A stretch of DNA of 64,000 nt from Thiobacillus sp. UBA6205 (GCA_002421825.1 DISR01000059.1:1-64000), one strand, 5' to 3'; shown: positions 11,887 through 20,504, numbered from the stretch's first letter. Notes: generated from the letters alone by a model not told the origin. A program made the numbers and translations.

Positions 11887-12017
11887 ATTACCAATTAAGA
11901 ATAGTTGATATGTACCATTCCAGATGGGGTGGTCCTGTTTGGCTTCCGAAAACCCCACGGATCACGGACGAGCCTTACCGACTAACTTCAAACACTCACT
12001 AAAAACGGAGAAGTCTT

Positions 12018-12311
12018 ATGCACAAGATACTCATCCTGCTTGCCGCTGGCGCTACGCTGCTCAGCGCAAACGCGTTTGCCGTCGAGCGCGGCGAGTTGCT
12101 GGCCTCATCCTGCATGTCCTGCCATGGACCCGGCGGCAAGAGCAAGGGTGCGATTCCCAGCCTGGCCGGCCTGGAAAAGGCTTATTTCGTCAAATCCATG
12201 CAGGACTTCAAGTCCGGCGCCCGCCCCGCTTCCGTCATGCATCGCCATTCCAAGGGTTATACCGATGCCGAGTATGCGCTGATGGGCGAATACTTCTCCA
12301 AACTCAAATAA
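12018..12311 (+). CDS. fccA: Flavocytochrome c sulfide dehydrogenase, small cytochrome c subunit
   Basis: This 97-residue exported monoheme cytochrome has a Sec signal peptide (residues 1 to about 21) and a heme-binding CMSCH (Cys32, Cys35, His36). Met74 (ASVMHRH) is the likely sixth heme ligand. It should take electrons from the flavoprotein encoded 24 nt downstream and pass them to the periplasmic cytochrome pool during sulfide oxidation. Family members are also named SoxE. The assignment rests on size, heme motif and adjacency to the flavoprotein gene. Confidence 0.88.
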   Translation: MHKILILLAAGATLLSANAFAVERGELLASSCMSCHGPGGKSKGAIPSLAGLEKAYFVKSMQDFKSGARPASVMHRHSKGYTDAEYALMGEYFSKLK

Positions 12312-12335
12312 ACCGGACACCCAAGGAGACCTGAT

Positions 12336-13601
12336 ATGAGCATTAATCGTCGCGATTTTCTTAAAGTGTCCGGCGCGGGCGCCGCTACCGCCCTGATCGC
12401 AGGCTGCGCCACCACCGCTTCCGGCGGCAGCCCCAAGGTCGTCGTGGTCGGTGCCGGCTATGGCGGCGCCACCTGCGCCAAGTACCTGCGCAAGTGGGGT
12501 CCGAACATCGAAGTGACCCTGATCGAACCGAACGACAAGTTCGTGTCCTGCCCCCGCTCCAACCTGGTGATCGGCGGCCTGCGCAACATGGACTACCTCA
12601 CCCACAGCTACGACAACCTGGCCAAGCACGGCATCAACATGGTGAAGGACATGGTCGTCGCCATCGATCCGGCCAAGCGCACCGTCACCACCAAGGGCGG
12701 CAAGACTTTCGGTTACGACCGTCTGGTGCTGGCCCCCGGCATCGACGTGCGCACCGACACCGTCAAGGGCTACAAGGAAGCCGAGGCCGCCAGCAAGGTC
12801 GTGCACGCCTGGAAGGCCGGCCCGCAGACCGCGCTCTTGAGGAAACAGCTCGAGTCCATGCCCGACGGCGGCGTGTTCGTCATGGGCATCCCCGGCACCC
12901 CCTACCGCTGCCCGCCCGGACCCTACGAGCGCATCTCCCTGGTAGCCAGCTACCTGAAGAAGCACAAACCCAAGTCCAAGATCATCGTGCTGGACAGCAA
13001 TCCCGACATCGTGTCGAAAAAGCCGCTGTTCACCTGGGCCTGGAACAGCTTCTATGCCGGCATGATCGAATATCGCGGCACCAACGCCGTGATGGGCGTG
13101 GATGGCAACCGCATGGTCGTGTCCACCGAGTTCGACGACATCAAGGCCGACGTCATGAACGTGGTGCCGCGCCAGCGTGCGGGCGAACTCTGCGCCATGG
13201 CCGGTGTGCGCAATGATGCCAGCGGCAACTGGTGTTCGGTCAACTTCACCAGCTTCGAGTCCACCGCCGTGCCCAATGTGCACATCATCGGCGACTCGGT
13301 GGCAGCTGCGCTGCCCAAGTCCGGCCACATGGCGACCAACCAGGCCAAGATCTGCGCGGCAGCCATCGTCGAACTGCTGGCCGGCCGCCAGCCCGAAGCC
13401 GTGCCGGTGATCGCCAACACCTGCTACTCCGACACCTCGGACACCACCGGCGGCCATGTCGCCAACGTCTACCGCTACAACGCCGAGAAGAAGGCGTTCG
13501 TGGACCCCGGCGGCGGCGGCGCCACCCCGCAGGGCGACGAACTCAACCACGCCTACGCGGAATCGTGGGCGCAGAACATCTGGGCGGAAGTGCTCAGCTG
13601 A
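12336..13601 (+). CDS. fccB: Flavocytochrome c sulfide dehydrogenase, flavoprotein subunit
   Basis: The 421-residue periplasmic flavoprotein oxidises sulfide to sulfur or polysulfide and reduces its cytochrome partner. A Tat signal (RRDFLK at residues 5-10) is followed by the FAD Rossmann motif VVVVGAGYGGATCAKYL. Cys72 (SCPRSN) is in the position expected for covalent FAD attachment. Cys192 (YRCPPGPYER) and Cys363 (NTCYSD) are candidates for the redox disulfide. The C-terminus is the FCSD flavin-binding domain. An AAGGAG site precedes the ATG. Confidence 0.93.
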   Translation: MSINRRDFLKVSGAGAATALIAGCATTASGGSPKVVVVGAGYGGATCAKYLRKWGPNIEVTLIEPNDKFVSCPRSNLVIGGLRNMDYLTHSYDNLAKHGINMVKDMVVAIDPAKRTVTTKGGKTFGYDRLVLAPGIDVRTDTVKGYKEAEAASKVVHAWKAGPQTALLRKQLESMPDGGVFVMGIPGTPYRCPPGPYERISLVASYLKKHKPKSKIIVLDSNPDIVSKKPLFTWAWNSFYAGMIEYRGTNAVMGVDGNRMVVSTEFDDIKADVMNVVPRQRAGELCAMAGVRNDASGNWCSVNFTSFESTAVPNVHIIGDSVAAALPKSGHMATNQAKICAAAIVELLAGRQPEAVPVIANTCYSDTSDTTGGHVANVYRYNAEKKAFVDPGGGGATPQGDELNHAYAESWAQNIWAEVLS

Positions 13602-13623
13602 TTTCGGCTGGCAGAGAGACCTG

Positions 13624-13648
13624 GCGGGGCGCAAGCCCCGCTTTTTTT
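13624..13648 (+). terminator. Rho-independent terminator after fccAB
   Basis: A 7-bp GC stem (GCGGGGC/GCCCCGC) with a GCAA loop is followed by seven T residues. It lies 22 nt after the fccB stop and between convergent genes. Confidence 0.9.
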
Positions 13649-13659
13649 ATGCGCGTTTG

Positions 13660-14196
13660 TCAGAAGCTCGAACCGGGCTGTTTCAAGAACTCGATTTCCT
13701 CAGGCGTCGAGGCACGGCCCAGAATCCCGTTCCGGTGCGGGTAGCGGCCAAACCGGTCGATGATTGCCTTGTGCCGGAGCTCGAAATCTAGATTGACCGG
13801 CGGCGCAAACTCCCGGTACAGCCGCTCAGCCACAACGTGAATAAGCCTGGACTCGCTGTGCATGTAAGGAAGGAAGAGGAAACTCCGTTCGACCGGACTC
13901 AAGCGATGGTGCGCGCCCGAAGCAACCGCTTCCTGCGCCAGAACGAGGGCGACCGTATCCTGGGCAAACGCCCGCGGGGAATTGCGATACATGTTCCGTG
14001 AAAACTGGTCCAGCACGATGATCTCGGCAAGCCGGCCGCTGGCTTCTTCGCGCCATGAATACAACTCGCCGCTTGTCGCCTGCTGGAACAAGCCTTCAAA
14101 TTTCTGGCGCACAAGCTCGTCGAACGCCGGCTCTGCCGCCCACCAGCTTTTGGGGTCGATCTCCTCGAACCAGAATTTCAGGACTTCCTTGTACAT
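13660..14196 (-). CDS. DUF924 family protein
   Basis: The 178-residue protein matches the DUF924 family: it opens with LKFWFEEIDPKSWW and carries IIVLDQFSRNMYR, then SPVERSFLFLPYMHSE and a C-terminal FGRYPHRNGILGR. Members are predicted all-helical, TPR-like cytoplasmic proteins with no established function. It is convergent with fccB and separated from it by the terminator, so it is unlikely to be part of sulfide oxidation. Confidence 0.85.
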   Translation of the reverse strand: MYKEVLKFWFEEIDPKSWWAAEPAFDELVRQKFEGLFQQATSGELYSWREEASGRLAEIIVLDQFSRNMYRNSPRAFAQDTVALVLAQEAVASGAHHRLSPVERSFLFLPYMHSESRLIHVVAERLYREFAPPVNLDFELRHKAIIDRFGRYPHRNGILGRASTPEEIEFLKQPGSSF

Positions 14197-14536
14197 GTCT
14201 TGGTCCAGTACTAGCGTAGCGTTGAATCATCCCCAGTTTACTAGAAGCCTTTAAACCTCAAACCAGGGTAATGGATGCTGGCCGGTCCGAAGCGGCTGGT
14301 CATGGCGTGCTAATCGACCGTCCGTTGATGTAATAAAACCGGCCATCTGACAATCCACGCCACTTAACTCCACTTCTGGCGACTGAAAAAATAGGGGATT
14401 GCCGCTTGACCTACGGCTTCTGGAAGAACTACATCGCCCCATGGGAGCACAAACGGGCCTTAATGATGTCTTAAGTTTTGAAGTTCAGAGTACATGGACA
14501 GTCAGCGTCGACTGGACTCAATCGAAAGGAAGAATC
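14197..14536. other. 340-bp gene-free stretch between DUF924 gene and small exported protein
   Basis: Both flanking genes point away from this segment, so it must hold their promoters. I saw no convincing gene, repeat or RNA. A ribosome-binding site (AAAGGAAG) lies at its right end for the gene at 14537. Confidence 0.4.
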
Positions 14537-14821
14537 ATGAAGCCAAGCAATATTGCCGTGGTGCTGAGCGTGGCAGCAACCGTGATGAGCATGCCTTCGC
14601 ATGCAGGCGATCCTCGCAAGGAGGCAGGAGGCAGTCATCGGATCGACTCAGGCATGCAAGCCGTTTCCACCGACACAACGATCGGGCAGCCGGGCTATGG
14701 CTGGCGCTACTTTGTCGATGCACGCAAAGGCAGAGCAGTCGTGATCAGCCCTAAGGGAGATTATTTCTACAATCACGGGAAGGGTCTCACGTTAGTGTTC
14801 AAGGCAACCGACGACGCCTAA
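14537..14821 (+). CDS. Small exported protein, unknown function
   Basis: The protein has 94 residues with a Sec signal peptide likely cut after MPSHA (about residue 23). The mature part has no Cys. Its C-terminal half is aromatic and Gly-rich (GYGWRYFVDARKGRAVVISP then GDYFYNHGKGL). The ATG at 14537 has AAAGGAAG upstream; longer in-frame extensions lack such a site. It lies upstream of the PepSY/DUF2271/ApbE block and may belong with it, but a hairpin separates them. Confidence 0.7.
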   Translation: MKPSNIAVVLSVAATVMSMPSHAGDPRKEAGGSHRIDSGMQAVSTDTTIGQPGYGWRYFVDARKGRAVVISPKGDYFYNHGKGLTLVFKATDDA

Positions 14822-14836
14822 CCCTTCCATCGATAG

Positions 14837-14863
14837 GACGTGCCCCCGGCACCGGGGCACGTC
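14837..14863 (+). terminator. Hairpin after the small exported protein gene
   Basis: A perfect 10-bp stem (GACGTGCCCC/GGGGCACGTC) with a 7-nt loop lies 15 nt after the stop codon. There is no T-run, so termination is only a possibility. Confidence 0.45.
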
Positions 14864-14998
14864 TCCCGTGTCAAACGTTGACCGCTAAGGGAGGTCGGGC
14901 GGACCTTCTTAACTATTACCGCTTCCGGCCTATTGTGTGAGTTCGATGTGGTGCCCGTAAGCCGACAGCAGCGCTAACGTACTGAAAAGGAGTTTTCC

Positions 14999-15415
14999 AT
15001 GAAACGCCAGCACCGCAAATCGTTTGTCATGCATCCCTCCCTGCGCCGTGGCTTGCTGGCCCTCTCGCTGGGCCTGGCAGCCTTGCCCGCATTGGCCGAT
15101 GACGATTGCGATGCGCCGGTAGAGCGCTGGCAGTCACGCGAGGCCGTGCGGCAGATGGCAGCCCGACAGGGCTGGCAAATCCAGCGGCTGAAAATCGACG
15201 ATGGCTGCTACGAAATTCGCGGCACAGACTCACAGGGCCGCATCTTCAAGGCCAAAATCGATCCGGAAACCATGAAAGTATTGAAGATGAAGCAAGGGGA
15301 CCGCCAGCGTTCCCGAGAGCGCGACCGTGAGCACGCCGCGCCGCAACCAGACGGCGGCGCCGCACCATCGCCCGCATTCACCCCTGGCACCGCACCGCGC
15401 GGCCAGGTCGAGTAA
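14999..15415 (+). CDS. Exported PepSY-domain protein
   Basis: The 138-residue protein has a signal peptide ending near LPALA and a single PepSY-like domain (about residues 36-98: VERWQSREAVRQMAARQGW ... YEIRGTDSQGRIFKAKIDP). A charged, Pro/Gly-rich, probably disordered tail follows. An AAAGGAG lies eight nt before the ATG. It heads a run of four closely spaced plus-strand genes ending in apbE. PepSY modules are common in periplasmic and membrane redox proteins. A role beside the flavin electron-transfer proteins is inferred from context. Confidence 0.8.
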   Translation: MKRQHRKSFVMHPSLRRGLLALSLGLAALPALADDDCDAPVERWQSREAVRQMAARQGWQIQRLKIDDGCYEIRGTDSQGRIFKAKIDPETMKVLKMKQGDRQRSRERDREHAAPQPDGGAAPSPAFTPGTAPRGQVE

Positions 15416-15436
15416 CCCCCACAATTGGAGAACCTG

Positions 15437-15913
15437 ATGTCCAAACCTCTTTTGATCACTTTGGCCGCCACCTGCGTGCTGGCCATTCCCACCCTGGCGC
15501 ACAGCCGCCAAGTCACGCTGACCGCTCAGCTCAAGAACTACGGCGGCGACGGCGCCTACCTCGCTGCGTACCTGACCGACGCCAAGGGCGCCTATGCCGG
15601 CACGCTGTGGGTGGCCGGCGGCAAGGCCAAGTACTACAAACACCTGTCGAACTGGAATCGGCTGTCCGCCAGTGACGCCAAGCGTTTGAATGGCGTGACC
15701 GGCGCCAGTGTGGGCGCGGGGCGCACGCTCAAGGTCACGGCCGACCTGGCCGACGCGCTGATTGACGCAGGCTACGAAATCCGCATCGACGCGGCCGTGG
15801 AAGACATGCGCGACAGCCCGTCGGACGTGCGCGCGCCGCTGTCCACCGGCAACGCCGGCAAACCGCAGGCCGGCAAGCAGTACATCCGGACGCTGACCTT
15901 CCAACTGCAGTAA
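15437..15913 (+). CDS. DUF2271 periplasmic protein, candidate FMN-flavinylated carrier
   Basis: The 158-residue protein has a signal peptide (residues 1 to about 22) and a DUF2271 beta-rich domain. Residues 85-91 read NGVTGAS. This fits the consensus (D/N)-G-x-(S/T)-G-A-(S/T) that ApbE uses to attach FMN, which would place FMN on Ser91. An ApbE gene lies two genes downstream in the same run. The likely role is a periplasmic one-electron carrier. The ATG at 15437 with TGGAG upstream was preferred over an in-frame TTG at 15425. The domain call is firm; the flavinylation is inferred. Confidence 0.85.
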   Translation: MSKPLLITLAATCVLAIPTLAHSRQVTLTAQLKNYGGDGAYLAAYLTDAKGAYAGTLWVAGGKAKYYKHLSNWNRLSASDAKRLNGVTGASVGAGRTLKVTADLADALIDAGYEIRIDAAVEDMRDSPSDVRAPLSTGNAGKPQAGKQYIRTLTFQLQ

Positions 15914-15924
15914 AGGACGCGCAC

Positions 15925-18132
15925 ATGGGATGGAAGGCAACCCACCGCTGGCTGGGCCTGACGATAGGTACCCTGGCCGTGGTGCTGGGCATTACCGGCG
16001 CCATCCTGGCGTTCGATCCGGTGCAGCAGGCGTGGCGGGCACCCGCCGCGCCGGACGACCTGTCCGTGGCCACGCTGGTGGAGCGCGTGACACGCACCGT
16101 CCCGGGCGCGGAGGAAATCCGCCACCTGCCCTCGGGTGCTATCGCGGTTTTCAGTTTTGACGGCGACCAGGCGCGGGCGTCCTACGTGGACCCAGCCGAT
16201 GGTCGGGTGCTGGGCGCCTGGCAGCCTTCGGCGCTGCCGCGCTGGGTGAAGAACCTGCACCGCTCGCTGCTCCTGGGCGACGCCGGGCGTTGGGGCGCGG
16301 CGGGCATTGCGCTGGCCATGGGGGTGCTGTGCGTCTCGGCCCTCGTACTGCTGCTGCGCCGCATGGGCGGCTGGCGGCGGCTGGCGGCACGGGTGCGGGG
16401 CTCGCTGGCGCAGCGCATCCACGTGGTCACGGGCCGGATGGTGCTGGCGGTGCTGTGCCTGACGTCGCTCACGGCGCTGACCATGAGCGCCTCGACCCTG
16501 GGACTGGTGGCGCTGGACGCCGGGACCGAGCCCGACGTGATCTCCGTGGCCACTGGCCAGACGGCCCTGCCCGTGGGGCAGCTTTCCATGCTGCAAAACC
16601 TCTCCGTGCGGGATTTGCGCAAGCTGAATTTCCCCGCCGCCGCCGATCCTGAAGACACCTGGAAGGTGGCCACCCGTCAGGGCGAAGGCTGGATCGACCG
16701 CTACTCAGGGAAGACGCTGGCCTGGCAGGACGCCACCGTGGCGCAGCGCATCTACGACTGGGCGCTGGTGCTGCACACGGGTGAAGGGGCTTGGCCCTGG
16801 GCCGTGGTGCTCGCGCTGGTGGGCGCCAGCGTGCTGTTGTTCTGGCTGTCGGGCGTCTTCATCTGGTGGCAGGCACGCCGCCAGGCGCCGCACATCACGG
16901 GCAACAACCCGCTGGCACAGGCCGACGTGCTCATCTTCGTTGCCAGCGAAGGCGGTAGCACGTGGGGCTTTGCCCAGGCGTTGCACGATGCGCTGGGCCA
17001 TAACGGTCACCGCGTGTACACCGGCGCACTGGAGCTTTTCCAGACCACGGCCGCCACGCGGCAGGTGTTTGTGCTCGCCGCAACCTATGGCGAGGGCCAG
17101 GCCCCGGCCCACGCCAGCCACGCCCTGGCGCGCATGGCAAAGCTCGGCGCCAGCTCCGTACCGGTGACGGTACTGGGCTTTGGCGACCGACAGTTCCCGG
17201 CGTTCTGCGCCTTTGCCGAGGCGCTGGAGAAAACGCTGCGTGCACAGGGCTGGCCAGCGCTGCTGCCGCTGGAATGCATCCACCGGCAATCGAGCCAGCA
17301 GTTCGCTCGCTGGGGCCAGACCCTGGCGCAGGCACTCGGCGAACCCCTAGTACTGGAGCATGTGCCACGCATGCCGCCCACCACTGCACTCACGCTCGTG
17401 TCCCGACAGGACTACCCGGGGTTCGCCGACCAGCCCACGGCGATCCTGCGCTTTGCGTGGCCCGCACAGAGCGCTTGGGAGCGTCTGCACGGGCACGGTC
17501 TGGCACACTTTGCAGCAGGCGACCTCGTGGGCATCGTGCCGCCAGGCTCGGCCGTGCCCCGCTACTACTCGCTGGCATCGGGCTGGGAAGACGGGTTTCT
17601 GGAAATCTGCGTGCGCCTGATGCCCGGCGGCCTGTGCTCAACGCACCTGCATGGCCTGAAGCCGGGCGACCATATCGCCGCCTTCATCCGATCCAACCCC
17701 GGCTTCGCGCTGCCGCGTACGCGACGGCCCGTGCTGCTGATCGGGGCGGGCACGGGGGTGGCGCCCTTGGCAGGCTTCATCCGCCGCAACGACCGGCACA
17801 CCCCTATGCACCTGTACTTTGGTGGGCGCAATCCTGAGCGGGATTTCTACTTCGGCCCCGAGATCCAGCACTGGCTCGGCGAAGGACGCCTGACCAGCAT
17901 GCAGACGGTGTTCTCGCGCATACCGGAGGGCGGTGGCTATGTGCAGGACGCCCTGCGCCGCGACGCCGAGCGCATGCGCGACTTGGTGGCCCAGGGCGCC
18001 ATCGTGCGTGTCTGCGGCAGCCGCGCCATGGCGCGCGACGTGGCCAAGACCTTGGACGCCGTGCTGGCGCCGCTGCAGTTGAGCATATTGCAACTCAAAG
18101 CGAAGGAACGCTATGCCGAAGACGTCTTCTGA
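15925..18132 (+). CDS. PepSY-TM / flavodoxin / FAD-NAD(P) reductase fusion membrane protein
   Basis: The 735-residue fusion starts with a PepSY-associated membrane module of four predicted TM segments (about residues 8-30, 112-138, 158-182 and 285-312). A soluble loop carries PepSY-like sequence. After ARRQAPHITG the protein is cytoplasmic: a flavodoxin domain from about 332 (ADVLIFVASEGGSTWGFAQAL), an FAD domain (RYYSLAS near 545) and an NAD(P) domain (VLLIGAGTGVAPLAGFIR near 602). It resembles the reductase arm of sulfite reductase or cytochrome P450 reductase fused to a membrane anchor. The expected role is to move electrons from NAD(P)H through FAD and FMN across the membrane to a periplasmic acceptor, probably the DUF2271 protein encoded 11 nt upstream. 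Confidence 0.9.
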   Translation: MGWKATHRWLGLTIGTLAVVLGITGAILAFDPVQQAWRAPAAPDDLSVATLVERVTRTVPGAEEIRHLPSGAIAVFSFDGDQARASYVDPADGRVLGAWQPSALPRWVKNLHRSLLLGDAGRWGAAGIALAMGVLCVSALVLLLRRMGGWRRLAARVRGSLAQRIHVVTGRMVLAVLCLTSLTALTMSASTLGLVALDAGTEPDVISVATGQTALPVGQLSMLQNLSVRDLRKLNFPAAADPEDTWKVATRQGEGWIDRYSGKTLAWQDATVAQRIYDWALVLHTGEGAWPWAVVLALVGASVLLFWLSGVFIWWQARRQAPHITGNNPLAQADVLIFVASEGGSTWGFAQALHDALGHNGHRVYTGALELFQTTAATRQVFVLAATYGEGQAPAHASHALARMAKLGASSVPVTVLGFGDRQFPAFCAFAEALEKTLRAQGWPALLPLECIHRQSSQQFARWGQTLAQALGEPLVLEHVPRMPPTTALTLVSRQDYPGFADQPTAILRFAWPAQSAWERLHGHGLAHFAAGDLVGIVPPGSAVPRYYSLASGWEDGFLEICVRLMPGGLCSTHLHGLKPGDHIAAFIRSNPGFALPRTRRPVLLIGAGTGVAPLAGFIRRNDRHTPMHLYFGGRNPERDFYFGPEIQHWLGEGRLTSMQTVFSRIPEGGGYVQDALRRDAERMRDLVAQGAIVRVCGSRAMARDVAKTLDAVLAPLQLSILQLKAKERYAEDVF

Positions 18133-19114
18133 ACCTGCTGTGCTCTGCAAGAGAACCACCCTGCACGGCCCGACCATGGGCACGCGCTGGTCCGTCAGTG
18201 TGGACGCCGACGCCAGCCTGGACCTGGCGGCCCTGCGCCGGGACCTCGCCGCCGCCGTGCAGCAGGTGGACGAGCAGATGTCTCCCTGGAAGCCTGATAG
18301 CGACCTCATGCGCCTGAACCGTGCGCCCGTGGACGCCTGGGTCGAACTGCCCGCCGAAATACCGGAGGTGCTGGCCTGCGCGCTCGATATCAACCGCCTC
18401 AGTGCCGGCGCGTTTGATCCCGGCGTCGGCGCGCTGGTCGATGCCTGGGGCTTTGGCGCGGTGCGCGATGTGCCCGACGCTGGGGCGATCCGCACCGCAC
18501 GCCAGCTCACGCCGCGCCCTACGCACGAGTGCCTGGAACTCGACCGCCCCGCAAGCCGGGCCCGTAAGCGCGCCCCCTTGCAGCTCGACCTGTGCGGCAT
18601 TGCCAAGGGCTACGCGGTAGACCGCATGGCCGCCGTGCTGCAGCAGCACGGGGTGCAGCATGCGCTGGTGGCGCTTGATGGTGAGCTGCGCGCAGTGGGC
18701 AGCCAGGCCAGCGGTGCGCCCTGGGCCGTGGCGCTGGAGCAGCCCGAGGCTGGGCGTCGCGCGGTGCACGGAGTCATCGAACTGCAGGACCTGGCCGTGG
18801 CCACATCAGGCGACTACCGGCGTTATCTACAGGTGGGTGATGCGCGCCTCGCACACACCATGGACGCGCGCCGCGCTGCGCCCGTGAGCAATGCCGTCGC
18901 ATCGGTCACCGTGCTGGCGCGCACATGCATGCACGCGGACGCCTGGGCCACCGCACTGCTGGTGGCCGGCCCCGGAGAAGGCTTGGGCCTGGCACAGCGC
19001 ATGGGGCTGGAAGCCCTGTTTCTGCTGCGCCGCCCCGAAGGGCTGGTGGAAATGGGGCTGGGGCGGTTCGGCGCCTCCACCGTGCCGGGAGGCATTGGGG
19101 GCTTCGCTGAATAA
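18113..19114 (+). CDS. apbE: FAD:protein FMN transferase (ApbE)
   Basis: The 333-residue enzyme covalently attaches FMN from FAD to Ser/Thr of target proteins. It has TMGTRWSV near residue 21, the QLDLCGIAKGYAVD segment near 157, TSGDYRRYLQ near 230 and HTMDARRAAPV near 247. The C-terminal Mg-binding region is CMHADAWATALLVAG. No signal peptide or lipobox is obvious at the annotated start, although ApbE usually works outside the cytoplasm; the export route is therefore uncertain. The gene overlaps the reductase gene by 20 nt, a strong sign of co-expression. The DUF2271 protein is the obvious substrate in this operon. Confidence 0.92.
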   Translation: MPKTSSEPAVLCKRTTLHGPTMGTRWSVSVDADASLDLAALRRDLAAAVQQVDEQMSPWKPDSDLMRLNRAPVDAWVELPAEIPEVLACALDINRLSAGAFDPGVGALVDAWGFGAVRDVPDAGAIRTARQLTPRPTHECLELDRPASRARKRAPLQLDLCGIAKGYAVDRMAAVLQQHGVQHALVALDGELRAVGSQASGAPWAVALEQPEAGRRAVHGVIELQDLAVATSGDYRRYLQVGDARLAHTMDARRAAPVSNAVASVTVLARTCMHADAWATALLVAGPGEGLGLAQRMGLEALFLLRRPEGLVEMGLGRFGASTVPGGIGGFAE

Positions 19115-19510
19115 GTACCCTCGAAACACCAACGCCAAAGCATGACAGTACGATTTAGGACAATGCTGAACCGCCTCCGGGCCTCGTGGAGGCTCGCCGT
19201 CAGTATCCGTCGCCTTCGGGCCAAGGCAGGCTCCGTGGCAAAGCTCTGGCCCTGAATGGCCGCCTTGTGGTGGCATCACTCGACACATTTCGTGGCTGCT
19301 TCGGGTCGGGTTCTAACGCCTGAACCGGGTAAAGCGGTCGTTCAGGAACGAGAGGCACGTCAACGGTCGGTTTTGCGGATACAGCGGACGCAGCAAGTTA
19401 AGCTGCCACCGGCCGCTTTGGCCGAGTAAGAGACAGTCACGCGACAGTTCTTTAACTTCCGCTTCTGACCGTCAGTAGACTTCCCCATTTGCTCCAAGAA
19501 CGCAGCCCAA
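19115..19510. other. 396-bp gene-free stretch after apbE
   Basis: No supported gene, RNA or repeat was recognised. Short open frames on both strands resemble nothing I know. The segment marks the right edge of the accessory block and may be debris from past rearrangement, but that is only inference. Confidence 0.35.
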
Positions 19511-19933
19511 CTACGCATCCGGCAACAATCGCGGATTCCAGACGACTTCCCACAAGTGCCCGTCCGGGTCCTGGAAGTAGCCCGCGTAGCCACCCCAGAA
19601 CGTGTCCTGCGCCGGCTTGACGATGGCCGCACCCGCGCGCCTGGCCTGTTCCATCACGGCATCGACTTCCGCGCATGAAGAGACGTTGTGGCCTAGCGAG
19701 CATTCCGTGGCGCTTGGCGCGTCGGGCGCCAGGCCTGAGTCGTGGGCGAGGCTCGCACGCGGCCAGATGGCGAGTTTGAGTCCGGGCTGTAGATCGAAGA
19801 ACGCGACCGCGCCATGCTCGAACTCCCTGCCGACGATGCCTTCGGTCTGCAGGCAGAGGCCGTCTCGATAGAAACGCAACGATCTTTCCAGATCGTCCAC
19901 GCAAAGGGTGATGACGCTCAGTCGCGGCTTCAT
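19511..19933 (-). CDS. VOC-family (glyoxalase-like) protein
   Basis: The 140-residue protein has the two beta-alpha-beta-beta-beta repeats of the vicinal-oxygen-chelate fold. It starts with SVITLCVDDLERSLRFYRDGL and ends with FWGGYAGYFQDPDGHLWEVVWNP, where the terminal Glu is a usual metal ligand. The ATG is preceded by GAGG. Members include dioxygenases, isomerases and resistance proteins; the substrate cannot be read from sequence. It precedes folA on the other side of a 48-bp gap and may be its downstream operon mate. Confidence 0.85.
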   Translation of the reverse strand: MKPRLSVITLCVDDLERSLRFYRDGLCLQTEGIVGREFEHGAVAFFDLQPGLKLAIWPRASLAHDSGLAPDAPSATECSLGHNVSSCAEVDAVMEQARRAGAAIVKPAQDTFWGGYAGYFQDPDGHLWEVVWNPRLLPDA

Positions 19934-19981
19934 GGCTGCCTCCTCGCGCGCCCCTTGCGGGAATTCCGTCAGGGCTGCGCC

Positions 19982-20467
19982 TTATTGTCGATCGTAGACG
20001 ACGAAATGGTAGTCGAGGCCGCTCGCCTCGTCGTGGCGCTTGTCGCGGCTAATTTCGCGCCAGTGGGCGCGGTCGTAGTCGGGGAACCAGGCGTCGCCTT
20101 CGACATCGGCCTGGATTTCGGTGAGGTAGAGCCGGTCGGCCAGGGGCAGCGCCTGGCCGTAGAGGTCGGCACCGCCGACGAAGAAGATTTCCTCGTCCGT
20201 ACCGCAGACGTCGATGGCTTCCTGTAGCGAGTGGGCGATTTTCACGCCTTCGGGCGCGGCATAGTCGCTGCGCGTGATGATGACCGTGGTGCGCCCCGGC
20301 AGGGGTTTGCCGATGGATTCGTAGGTCTTGCGCCCCATGAGGATGTGGTGCCCCAGGGTCAGCGCCTTGAAATACTTGAGGTCCTCTGACAGCCGCCACG
20401 GCAGGGAGTTGTTGATGCCGATGGTGCGGTTTTTGGCGAGGGCAGAGATGAGGCTGATGCGGGGCAT
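19982..20467 (-). CDS. folA: Dihydrofolate reductase
   Basis: FolA reduces dihydrofolate to tetrahydrofolate with NADPH. The 161-residue protein has the substrate loop IGINNSLPWRLSEDLKYFK with the catalytic acidic residue, the NADPH motif MGRKTYESIGKPLPGR, and FVGGADLYGQAL. It lies 86 nt downstream of thyA, which produces dihydrofolate, a common functional pairing. Confidence 0.96.
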   Translation of the reverse strand: MPRISLISALAKNRTIGINNSLPWRLSEDLKYFKALTLGHHILMGRKTYESIGKPLPGRTTVIITRSDYAAPEGVKIAHSLQEAIDVCGTDEEIFFVGGADLYGQALPLADRLYLTEIQADVEGDAWFPDYDRAHWREISRDKRHDEASGLDYHFVVYDRQ

Positions 20468-20504
20468 GTCTTGTTTTCTGTTTTCTCGTTACTGACCGTC
20501 AATT

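Noticed and set aside
12105..13634. 509-codon minus-strand frame opposite fccAB
   Set aside because: It has His/Val/Gly-rich low-complexity content typical of a codon-shadow of the real plus-strand genes.
14251..14442. Small minus-strand gene in the gap before 14537
   Set aside because: The 63-codon frame has no ribosome-binding site and no recognisable sequence.
19115..19510. Transposon remnant after apbE
   Set aside because: The region looks mosaic, but I found no inverted ends or transposase pieces to support it.
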